Below are positions 15,174 through 22,726 of a DNA stretch of 31,136 bases, in pieces. The stretch's first letter is position 1, and each line of letters begins with the position of its first letter. The position numbers and the translations under genes were made by a program. The notes under the pieces were generated by a model. That model saw only the letters and a program-made list of their open reading frames with translations, was not told the origin of the DNA and did not search any database. Location of the stretch: positions 1 to 31,136 of the forward strand of contig NZ_JBKGYF010000014.1 of the NCBI RefSeq assembly GCF_046546175.1, written 5' to 3'. This stretch comes from Methanohalobium sp046546175. GTDB taxonomy: Archaea; Halobacteriota; Methanosarcinia; Methanosarcinales; Methanosarcinaceae.

Positions 15174-16151
15174 ATGAAACCAGAAACTAAAGCTGAATTA
15201 ATATCCATTGGCACAGTTGACGTGGATTCTCCACTGCTTGAAAAAATAACGACTCCTACTGCAGGACCTGGAGCTGGAAAAACTGCGCTCTTTTTTAAAT
15301 CTGGAGGAAAAAGAGTACGGCTTACAGTGGATGAAAAATCACCACTCAAAGCTATAATAGATGACAGCAAGATGGTGATTTATAAAAACGGTGAAGAATT
15401 TGTCAGTGGTAAATTTGAAAAAGAATTAATACACTGTCCTGAACAGGCATACATTACAATCAGTGAAAAATGTGTATATGACTGTAAATTCTGCCCGGTA
15501 CCAAAGCTCAATGGTAGGGTTAAGACGTTTGATGAAGTACTCCAGTATATACATGAAGCATATTCAACAGGTAAGATGAAAGCCATATCCATCACATCAG
15601 GTGTGGCGGACACACCGGAAAAAGAAGTTGATAGGTCTGTAGAAATTGTCAGAGCTATTAAAAAATACAATGTACCAATAGGTGTTTCGGTGTATCCGAC
15701 TACTAATTCTACAAAGCGTTTGAAAGATGCGGGTGCAGACGAGATAAAATATAATGTTGAGACAATGGACCGTGATATATATAAAGAGGTTTGCAGCGGT
15801 CAGGATCTGGATATTATACTAAAACATCTGCATGAAGCAGTTGAGATTTTTGGTAGAAACAATGTTTATTCCAATTTCATAATCGGACTTGGGGAATCAT
15901 ACGAAACTGTTGAAAAAGGTATAGAAGAACTTGCATCCATGGGAGTAATACCTATACTCAGAGCAGGTGTCATGCCGTCCCAGAGAGTAGGTGAGATAGA
16001 AATTGAAAGACCGTCAGCAAAACAGTTACTTAAGCTCACCCGTGTACTTCGCAGAACACTTGACAGATATGGTCTAAGAGCAGACAAATCCCGGACAATG
16101 TGTTTGCCATGTACCGGGTGTGACCTGAACCCACATAAAGATCTTGACTAA
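15174..16151 (+). CDS. Radical SAM protein of unknown substrate
   Basis: A 325-residue radical SAM enzyme. The cluster motif CxxxCxxC is CVYDCKFC at about residues 100-107, preceded by about 95 residues of beta-rich N-terminal domain. SAM-binding features follow: the ITSGVADT loop, the VSVYPTTN strand and NFIIGLGESYE. Near the C-terminus CLPCTGC provides three more cysteines that could hold an auxiliary cluster. The barrel is biotin-synthase-like. Length and motifs do not fit Mmp10 or PylB as I recall them, so no function is assigned. ATG 15174 has GGTGA five bases upstream; the GTG at 15165 is part of that site. It is divergent from the FrhB-type gene. Confidence 0.82.
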   Translation: MKPETKAELISIGTVDVDSPLLEKITTPTAGPGAGKTALFFKSGGKRVRLTVDEKSPLKAIIDDSKMVIYKNGEEFVSGKFEKELIHCPEQAYITISEKCVYDCKFCPVPKLNGRVKTFDEVLQYIHEAYSTGKMKAISITSGVADTPEKEVDRSVEIVRAIKKYNVPIGVSVYPTTNSTKRLKDAGADEIKYNVETMDRDIYKEVCSGQDLDIILKHLHEAVEIFGRNNVYSNFIIGLGESYETVEKGIEELASMGVIPILRAGVMPSQRVGEIEIERPSAKQLLKLTRVLRRTLDRYGLRADKSRTMCLPCTGCDLNPHKDLD

Positions 16152-16174
16152 TATTTTATGGCACAGTTATGTTT

Positions 16175-16206
16175 ATCAGTCTAAACTGATTTATCGTGGG
16201 GTTTTT
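16175..16206 (+). terminator. Weak hairpin plus T run after radical SAM gene
   Basis: ATCAGT and ACTGAT pair across a four-base loop (16175-16190), followed by GTGGGG and five T residues. It lies in the 119-base gap between converging genes. The short stem makes this uncertain. Confidence 0.3.
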
Positions 16207-16270
16207 AAAATTGAAAATATCGAACCGTATATATCTGGATTTTTGTTTGACTATGAAAAGAAAACATAGG

Positions 16271-16501
16271 TCATTTTGTTGTGTACTTTTCTATTATCCC
16301 GGGCCAGATTGAAGCTGAAATTATTATCGTAAGCAGGAGTACAAAAAATGCCCCTCCGATGATATCCACTTTTGTATATATCGGTGAACTCCCTATATCA
16401 TTTTTTAAAAGAGCCAGAAATGCAAATATTCCAGCGGTTACAATCGATGTCACAATACTTGCAATCAGACTGTACTTTCCTTTTGATTTACTGTCGACCA
16501 T
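16271..16501 (-). CDS. Small two-helix membrane protein of copper operon
   Basis: A 76-residue protein with two predicted membrane helices (about residues 10-31 and 47-69), separated by a short loop KNDIGSSPIYTKVD. The N-terminus is basic (MVDSKSKGKYS). There are no Cys or His metal motifs. It starts 15 bases after the copA stop on the same strand, so it is probably co-expressed with copA and might assist it; that is inference from position only. I do not recognise the family. Confidence 0.6.
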   Translation of the reverse strand: MVDSKSKGKYSLIASIVTSIVTAGIFAFLALLKNDIGSSPIYTKVDIIGGAFFVLLLTIIISASIWPGIIEKYTTK

Positions 16502-16516
16502 CTAATCCCTGCAATT

Positions 16517-19330
16517 TTATTTAATATCACTTTTTTTCATTAAAAGCGAATTCGTGGTTACAGATACAGAACTCATTGCCATGAATGCTGCTGCAAGAGC
16601 AGGACTTATCAGAATCTGGTGAACAAACGGATATAAAATCCCGGCAGCTATAGGGATACCAACACTGTTATAACCAAGTGCCCAGAAGAGATTCTGTTTT
16701 ATCTTCCTCATGGTGAGTTTGCTCAGACGTATGGATGCAATCACATCCATGAGATCGTTTTTGATAAGAACAATCTTTGCTGATTCCATCGCAACATCTG
16801 TTCCTGCGCCCATGGCGATTCCGATATCTGATTGTGTCAGCGCAGGTGCATCATTGATTCCATCACCCACCATCGCGACAACTCTACCTTCATCCTGAAG
16901 CTTTTTGATTTCTGAAGCTTTCTGTTCCGGGAGAACCTCTGAAAGAACCCTGTCCATACCCACCTGTTTTCCTATAGCATCCGCTGTTCTTTTATTATCC
17001 CCTGTTATCATTATAGCTTCAAGACCCATTTTATGAACTTTATCAATTGCCTGTTTTGAGTTATCTTTCAGAACATCTGCAACTGCTACAACTCCAGTTG
17101 CTTTTTCATCTGATGCAACTAGGATTGCAGTCTTACCATCATTTTCAAGCTTTTTCATTGTTTTGTTGAATTCAGATATCTCAATATTATTATCATCCAT
17201 CAGCTTTCGTGTACCAAGAAGTATCCTTTTACCTTCAAATACAGCCTCGACACCGTGACCAGGGACGTTTTTAAATTTTTCTGCGGTTCCGGGATTGATA
17301 CTGCGGGTTTGAGCACCGTTCACAACAGCTTCCCCAAGAGGATGTTCAGAACCTTTTTCTACAGTGGCGGCAATCCTTAAAACTTCATTTTCAGAATAAC
17401 CACCAGAACTAATAACATCAGTCAGTTCAGGTTTACCTACTGTTAAAGTTCCTGTTTTGTCAAATACAATTGTATCAAGTTTCTGGGCTCTTTCTAATGC
17501 TTCACCTGTTTTTATCAAGATACCGTTTTCAGCACCTTTACCTGTGCCTACCATAATAGCGGCAGGTGTTGCAAGACCCACAGCACAGGGACAGGATATG
17601 ACAAGCACTGTTATGGCTATGAGTAATGAAAACAGGAAGGGACTTGTTATATTACTGAATTGAAGGACATCAAATATCTCATACCCTATTAAAAACCAGA
17701 CAAGGAATGATGTCAGAGCTATTATATGTACTGCCAGTATAAAGTTACCTGCGACAACATCAGCTATCCTCTGCAACGGCGGTTTTGAGGTCTGGGCGTT
17801 TTCTACAAGCTGGATAATTTGTGCAAGTGCGGTTTCAGAACCTACCTTAGTAGCCCTGAATTTTAATGTACCGGATTTGTTGATTGTGGCTCCTATTACA
17901 GTATCACCAATATTTTTCTCAACAGGAATACTTTCACCTGTTATCATGGATTCATCAACAGCTGATGAACCGCTGGTAACCTCTCCGTCAACAGGTATTT
18001 TTTCACCAGGTTTGACAAGAATAATATGACCTATTTCTACATCTTCAATGGGTACTTCTTTTTCTTTGTCATCTACAATAATTCTTGCAGTTTTAGCCTT
18101 CAAGCCCATCAGTTTCCTGATGGCTTCAGAGGTTCTGCCTTTGGTTTTGGATTCCATGTATCGGCCAAACACTATGAAAGTAATAAGCATTGCAGCTGTG
18201 TGATAATATGTATGTTCATAACCTGGTCCAAGGTCGATAAATGTCGCAAAAACACTTACTGAATATGCAGCTCCTGTGCCGGTTGCTATGAGAAGGTCCA
18301 TGTCTGTCACACCATGTTTAAAATCCTCATAGGTACCGGTAAAAAACTGTCTGCCTGGAAACAGCATAACTATAGTTGTCAATAAAAACAGAACAACTTT
18401 ATTTGCCAGCAACGGTGGTACAAACCAGAGGATATCCGGGAAAGCACTACTCATATCGCCAAAGGATACCGGAAGGACCAGTGCCGCTGCAATAATCAGA
18501 TTCTTCCGCTGTTGTTTCATCTCGGTTTCCCGGGCTTCACGTTCTCGGTCGGATTCAAATTCTTTCTTTACAGATGACGCAGTATAACCTATACTTTCAA
18601 CTGCTGATTTCATATCAGCCGCGGATACAAGGGATGAATCATAGACCACATGCGCCTTTTCAAGTGGAAGGTTGACACTAACCGATTCCACACCTTTCAG
18701 CTTTTTAAGTGCTTTTTCCACATTTTTTGCACAGGAAGCGCAGGTCATCCCTCCGATTTTAAAATCAGCACTATCCCGTTCTACACCATAACCGATCGAG
18801 ACAACTGCATCTTTTAGTTCTTTTGAAGATACAGCAGACGAATCATAGGTTACAGAAGCCTTTTCAAGTGCCAGATTTACTGTTGCCGATACTACCCCAG
18901 CTTGTTTTTTAAGTATTTTTTCTACATTTTTCGCACAGGATGCACAGGTCATTCCTGTAACCTTGAAATTGGTATTCAGTGTTGACGTAGCATATTGCCC
19001 GGTTTCTTCAGCCGGTTTTTTGTTCTCACCTTCATCAATGACAAAATGGCAGGTATCGGATTCTTCTGATTCTTCATCCTCTACAGGACAGGGTTGTGAT
19101 TTTCCTGTTTCATCCACTTCTCCAACCGGTTCATAACCGGCATTTTTAACAGCCTGTCTGATATCATCAAGACCGATAGTATCAGAATCAAAGGTGACAG
19201 TTGCCTGTTCATTCTCAAGGTTGACATCAACTGATTCCACACCATCCAGTTCAGAGATGGCATCTGTTACACTTTTCACACAATGTTTGCATGACATTCC
19301 ATAGACTTTAATAGTGGTTTCAATTACCAT
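16517..19330 (-). CDS. copA: Copper-exporting P1B-type ATPase, three HMA domains
   Basis: A 937-residue P-type ATPase. Three N-terminal heavy-metal domains carry GMSCKHC (about residues 11-17), GMTCASC (about 128) and GMTCASC (about 200). An acidic linker between the first two holds extra Cys/His (QPCPVEDEE, SDTCHF). The catalytic part has TGES in the actuator domain, CPC in the membrane ion path (VISCPCAVGLATP), the phosphorylation motif DKTGTLT, the SEHPLG His-Pro signature and GDGINDAP. The CPC type exports monovalent copper from the cytoplasm. It lies 23 bases after copZ, and a small membrane protein follows. The usual family count is one or two HMA domains. Confidence 0.95.
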   Translation of the reverse strand: MVIETTIKVYGMSCKHCVKSVTDAISELDGVESVDVNLENEQATVTFDSDTIGLDDIRQAVKNAGYEPVGEVDETGKSQPCPVEDEESEESDTCHFVIDEGENKKPAEETGQYATSTLNTNFKVTGMTCASCAKNVEKILKKQAGVVSATVNLALEKASVTYDSSAVSSKELKDAVVSIGYGVERDSADFKIGGMTCASCAKNVEKALKKLKGVESVSVNLPLEKAHVVYDSSLVSAADMKSAVESIGYTASSVKKEFESDREREARETEMKQQRKNLIIAAALVLPVSFGDMSSAFPDILWFVPPLLANKVVLFLLTTIVMLFPGRQFFTGTYEDFKHGVTDMDLLIATGTGAAYSVSVFATFIDLGPGYEHTYYHTAAMLITFIVFGRYMESKTKGRTSEAIRKLMGLKAKTARIIVDDKEKEVPIEDVEIGHIILVKPGEKIPVDGEVTSGSSAVDESMITGESIPVEKNIGDTVIGATINKSGTLKFRATKVGSETALAQIIQLVENAQTSKPPLQRIADVVAGNFILAVHIIALTSFLVWFLIGYEIFDVLQFSNITSPFLFSLLIAITVLVISCPCAVGLATPAAIMVGTGKGAENGILIKTGEALERAQKLDTIVFDKTGTLTVGKPELTDVISSGGYSENEVLRIAATVEKGSEHPLGEAVVNGAQTRSINPGTAEKFKNVPGHGVEAVFEGKRILLGTRKLMDDNNIEISEFNKTMKKLENDGKTAILVASDEKATGVVAVADVLKDNSKQAIDKVHKMGLEAIMITGDNKRTADAIGKQVGMDRVLSEVLPEQKASEIKKLQDEGRVVAMVGDGINDAPALTQSDIGIAMGAGTDVAMESAKIVLIKNDLMDVIASIRLSKLTMRKIKQNLFWALGYNSVGIPIAAGILYPFVHQILISPALAAAFMAMSSVSVTTNSLLMKKSDIK

Positions 19331-19353
19331 ACAGATACCATCCCCGTTTAAAA

Positions 19354-19563
19354 TCAGACCTTTGCCTCATAACCCATGTCTTCAACAGCTGACTTAATTT
19401 TATCAAGTTCTGTTTTAGTAGGGTCATACTGTACAGTAGCCTTACCTTCTTCAAGGTTAACTTCTGCTGAAGACACACTATTAACCGAAGTTATTGCTTT
19501 TTTCACATTTGCCTGGCAATGGGCACAGCTCATACCTTCGATTTTTATAGTTACTTCTTCCAT
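19354..19563 (-). CDS. copZ: Copper chaperone, single HMA domain
   Basis: A 69-residue ferredoxin-like HMA protein starting MEEVTIKIEGMSCAHCQANV. CAHC binds Cu(I) and the fold ends DMGYEAKV. It should deliver copper to the ATPase encoded next. It is more acidic than the ATPase HMA domains. First gene of the copper operon, with a TATA box about 35-45 bases upstream. Confidence 0.93.
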   Translation of the reverse strand: MEEVTIKIEGMSCAHCQANVKKAITSVNSVSSAEVNLEEGKATVQYDPTKTELDKIKSAVEDMGYEAKV

Positions 19564-19596
19564 ATTTGTGATTCCTTGTATTATTACGATATTGAG

Positions 19597-19610
19597 CTAT
19601 AAATATTTAA
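19597..19610 (-). promoter_or_regulatory. TATA box for copZ-copA operon
   Basis: TTAAATATTTATAG on the minus strand, 34 to 47 bases before the copZ ATG, predicting a very short leader. No obvious operator palindrome for a copper repressor was seen around it. Confidence 0.45.
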
Positions 19611-19638
19611 TTCACGATGTGAACACGGGTTAATTGTA

Positions 19639-20661
19639 TTATACTGTCTTCACAACATCATTGATTGCTTTCTGCCATTCTTGTACATCATAAACCTCAA
19701 TTTCATATTTATCTACATTGTCTGATGTTACCCATATAACAAGTTTCTGTTTTTTGAACAGTCCTGTATTTGTGACCCCTGAACCCACTACGTTTTTTAA
19801 GTAAAATTCCTTTTTCACTTCATTATCAGGATATATATCAATTAAACGTTTACTGGTAAGAACCAGGTAACCAGCTTTTCTGGTTTCAAATTTTAAAAGA
19901 TATTCTCCTTTTGTGTATTCAGTTTTTAAACTGGAAAACGTTTCAGACAGATTCCTGGTTTTTTTGGGCTGGATGTTAAAAATCTCAATATTACTGTTTT
20001 GACCTGCCAAAAGATATAGTTCTCTATTCCCGTCATAAATTCCAACAATGTTATCTACGGCAATCTGTTGATAGATATCTGTCTTCCTTGAGAATATGCC
20101 TTGGGTTTTTTTAATTAAATAGATGTTTTTATTTGTTACTGCAACCATTAATTTTTGTCCCTGAACTACCGCAGGTTCATTTGCCAGCACTGATTCATTA
20201 TTTTTAAGAATCAAACCATCAGCAACAGATGGTTCCTTTGAATTTTCAGGTTCATTGTTTTCTGGTTCTGTTTGAGCATCCGGACAATAGTAATTGAGCA
20301 TTTCAACAAGTAACCCACCCTCGATAAGTTTTACATTATGTTTTGATGCTTCTTTTTTTGCTTCATCTGTAAATTCATCAGTAGTTACAACTATAACTCC
20401 GTCCACATTTCCCTGATACCGTAAACTGCTGTATTCCCGTATTTCCTTAACACTTACTGTTGTTGAATAACGTTTTGCCTGAACAAGCCATCTGTGCGAC
20501 AATCCGAATTTTTCCAGTTTCAGTACAACATCCACTCCATCATCTCTGGACTGGTTTGTAACTTCTGGTTTGTAACCCATATTTTTAAAAAGATAAGCTA
20601 CGAGTTTTTCAAAATTATAGGGGTCGATTTTTAAAAGATGTTCTATTGACCAATGTGACAT
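19639..20661 (-). CDS. Mrr-type endonuclease domain with PH-like C-terminus
   Basis: A 340-residue protein. The first ~125 residues are a PD-(D/E)xK nuclease of the Mrr_cat type: FEKLVAYLFKNMGY, then DDGVDVVLK and the catalytic LVQAKRY, then GVIVVTTDEFT. An acidic Pro/Asn/Glu linker (about 130-145) leads to about 190 residues that look like two bacterial PH-like beta domains (VTNKNIYLIKK; LVLTSKRLIDIY). There is no methyltransferase, helicase or specificity gene nearby, so this is not an ordinary restriction operon. Solitary Mrr proteins cut modified or foreign DNA in some hosts. That role here is inferred. No membrane segment. Confidence 0.78.
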   Translation of the reverse strand: MSHWSIEHLLKIDPYNFEKLVAYLFKNMGYKPEVTNQSRDDGVDVVLKLEKFGLSHRWLVQAKRYSTTVSVKEIREYSSLRYQGNVDGVIVVTTDEFTDEAKKEASKHNVKLIEGGLLVEMLNYYCPDAQTEPENNEPENSKEPSVADGLILKNNESVLANEPAVVQGQKLMVAVTNKNIYLIKKTQGIFSRKTDIYQQIAVDNIVGIYDGNRELYLLAGQNSNIEIFNIQPKKTRNLSETFSSLKTEYTKGEYLLKFETRKAGYLVLTSKRLIDIYPDNEVKKEFYLKNVVGSGVTNTGLFKKQKLVIWVTSDNVDKYEIEVYDVQEWQKAINDVVKTV

Positions 20662-20827
20662 ATGGATCAGTTTTTGTTTTTATATTTATAGAAATAATTT
20701 ACTTGTCTGTTTAATATTTAACGGTTTTGTAAGGTTATTAAAAAACCATGCAAATCTTTAAATATTTTCGGTTATCTATTCATATATTCGCTAGCATTTC
20801 AATAATATAATTTAATTAAATAAATAC

Positions 20828-20840
20828 ATTAATATATACA
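20828..20840 (+). promoter_or_regulatory. Possible TATA box for thioredoxin - mmp14
   Basis: ATTAATATATACA about 40-50 bases before the thioredoxin ATG, in the 216-base AT-rich gap that also holds the promoter of the nuclease gene on the other strand. Several other AT-rich matches exist here. Confidence 0.3.
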
Positions 20841-20877
20841 GCAAAATTCCAATCAAAAACAGACATCGGTGATATCT

Positions 20878-21279
20878 ATGGATGAAACAGAGGAACTGGA
20901 AGAGATAAGGAAAAAAAAGATTAAAGAAATACAAAAGTCAATGGAAAGGCGTTCATATCCAGCAAAACCCTTTGATGTAACAGATTCCACAATAGATGAT
21001 ACTATTTCAAAATATCCACTGGTAGTAATTGATTGCTGGGCTGACTGGTGTGGACCATGTAAAAAAATAGCCCCTATAGTAGAGGAACTTGCCGCTGAAT
21101 ATCAGGGTAAAGCAGTTTTTGCAAAACTTGATGTGGATAACAATCAGGAATCAGCTAGGAAGTTTGGGATTTCGAGCATACCTACACTGCTCATTTTCAA
21201 AAACAAGATTCTTGTAGATTACATAGTAGGTGCAGTATCGGAACAGGATATAATCAATAAATTGCAGCCTTATATGTGA
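20878..21279 (+). CDS. trx: Thioredoxin
   Basis: A 133-residue cytoplasmic thioredoxin. The redox centre is WCGPCK, and the cis-Pro loop SIPTLLIF is intact. A charged, helical N-terminal extension of about 25 residues (EELEEIRKKKIKEIQKSMER) precedes the thioredoxin fold. The ATG at 20878 is chosen over the GTG at 20869 because GGTGA lies five bases upstream of it. The stop is 10 bases before the start of mmp14 and sits inside that gene's ribosome binding site, so the two are co-translated. Confidence 0.92.
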   Translation: MDETEELEEIRKKKIKEIQKSMERRSYPAKPFDVTDSTIDDTISKYPLVVIDCWADWCGPCKKIAPIVEELAAEYQGKAVFAKLDVDNNQESARKFGISSIPTLLIFKNKILVDYIVGAVSEQDIINKLQPYM

Positions 21280-21289
21280 GTTGATTCAG

Positions 21290-22723
21290 ATGGGATATAA
21301 ACCAAAAATTGCCGATAGCCCCAGTGTGAGTGTACTGGATATCAAAACCAAACCATATTTTGTTGTAGCGTCTGTAGAAGTAGGTAACACAACCACCAAA
21401 TGTATCCTTATGGCAACAAACCTTGAAGACGGGAAATCTAGACATCTTACAAAAAATATCAGTATGACCAGGGATGTGCGAAAACCAAAGCCTGGAGAAA
21501 CTGTATTTGGAAAAACATTAAGTGGAGTGGATTTTACACGGGAGTCGGTTGCTGAGCTTGTCAGGGATACTTTGCTTGACGCTGTAAAAAAGGCTAAACT
21601 TGATGTTAAAAATGATCTCAATTTTGTGGTTCGTTCAACAGGTGTAGTTGCCGGGTTTGATGTTCCTGATGATGTAGGGGAATTTATCAAAGCTATGGCT
21701 GATGGATGTCTCATGGCAGGTGTACCACCCAACAAAATGACACCACCAATGTCAGTTGATAACATACCAAAAAGTTACCGAAAATACAGTAAATTGGACC
21801 AGGTAATCTTTGATGGTGCTGTGGCAAGTGTTAACCCTCCGACAGGTGCTACAGGTGTCGAAATCGTAGCAAATGAGATGGAAGGTGAACTGGTTACTGC
21901 AGGTATTAAAGAGGGTGCCAAATGGGTAGACATTGATTTTAGAAACCCCTGTATATCCATTGATTTTGGTACTACCCTTGCTGGTCGTATAATAAGCCCT
22001 GATGAACCCTACGCAAATACTATCGGTAATTTCTGTGGTTATGCAGGTGCAATACCAGATGCAATCATAAGAGGTACAGGTCAGGTAGATGAAAAACTGG
22101 GTACCGCACTGGAAATCTTTGATAAGAAGGTTATGAACTTCATCAAATTGAAATTTAAAGACAATACAATCCAAAACTATGTTGAAAAAGCCCATGAATA
22201 CATCAATATCGAAAAAGTTCCTGAGAATCGAACCAAGTACGGCAGTGTTCCGGTTAACCCATCAGCTGCAAAAGAAGATGGAGTAACTCTTATCGGATGC
22301 GATGTCGGTGATAATGGTTCTGGTCTTGATGAGTTGATGAAACTTGGAGCTGAAATTTATCAAAAAGAAGGTATAGATGTAGTTTATGCTGTGATTGATG
22401 AAGTTATGGCAAAAGTGGTCTATCGGCTTATTAAAGTTGCTAATGAAGAAGGGCTGGTGTTTGACGACACTGCTATTGGTTTAAGCGGGAGGGCTGCATT
22501 GACCGGTAACAAACCAAAATTGATACTAAAATATCTGGACGAACTCAAGCTACATGATAAAATAGATGACCATGTTGTTTTTGTAGATGATGGTCTTGCC
22601 AGAGGCGCGGCTGTCATGGCAAGATGTATGAACTCACTTGGTACACCTTTTAACCCACTGGGTGGTCACAGAGGTGGTAAATGTATACTTGGTGAGCGCA
22701 TTAAACTGCAGAGTAGAAAATAA
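21290..22723 (+). CDS. Methanogenesis marker protein 14 (DUF2114)
   Basis: A 477-residue protein of the methanogen-only marker 14 family. The start FVVASVEVGNTTTKCILM resembles the phosphate-1 loop of ASKHA-type ATPases, and ISIDFGTTLAG is a second such loop. A Gly-rich IGLSGRAALTG lies in the C-terminal half, with VFVDDGLARGAAVMAR near the end. Biochemical role is unknown. ATG 21290 is preferred to TTG 21281: GTGAG, which contains the thioredoxin stop, lies nine bases upstream. It converges with polX, only three bases apart. Confidence 0.88.
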   Translation: MGYKPKIADSPSVSVLDIKTKPYFVVASVEVGNTTTKCILMATNLEDGKSRHLTKNISMTRDVRKPKPGETVFGKTLSGVDFTRESVAELVRDTLLDAVKKAKLDVKNDLNFVVRSTGVVAGFDVPDDVGEFIKAMADGCLMAGVPPNKMTPPMSVDNIPKSYRKYSKLDQVIFDGAVASVNPPTGATGVEIVANEMEGELVTAGIKEGAKWVDIDFRNPCISIDFGTTLAGRIISPDEPYANTIGNFCGYAGAIPDAIIRGTGQVDEKLGTALEIFDKKVMNFIKLKFKDNTIQNYVEKAHEYINIEKVPENRTKYGSVPVNPSAAKEDGVTLIGCDVGDNGSGLDELMKLGAEIYQKEGIDVVYAVIDEVMAKVVYRLIKVANEEGLVFDDTAIGLSGRAALTGNKPKLILKYLDELKLHDKIDDHVVFVDDGLARGAAVMARCMNSLGTPFNPLGGHRGGKCILGERIKLQSRK

Positions 22724-22726
22724 AGG

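Noticed and set aside
15174..16151. Radical SAM gene as Mmp10 (McrA arginine methylase) or PylB
   Set aside because: Length, N-terminal domain and residues around the CxxxCxxC motif differ from both families as I know them.
20869..20877. GTG start for thioredoxin, and similar GTG starts at 1303 and 15165
   Set aside because: In each case the GTG belongs to the ribosome binding site (GGTGA or GTGGGGGAT) of an ATG located 9-12 bases later.
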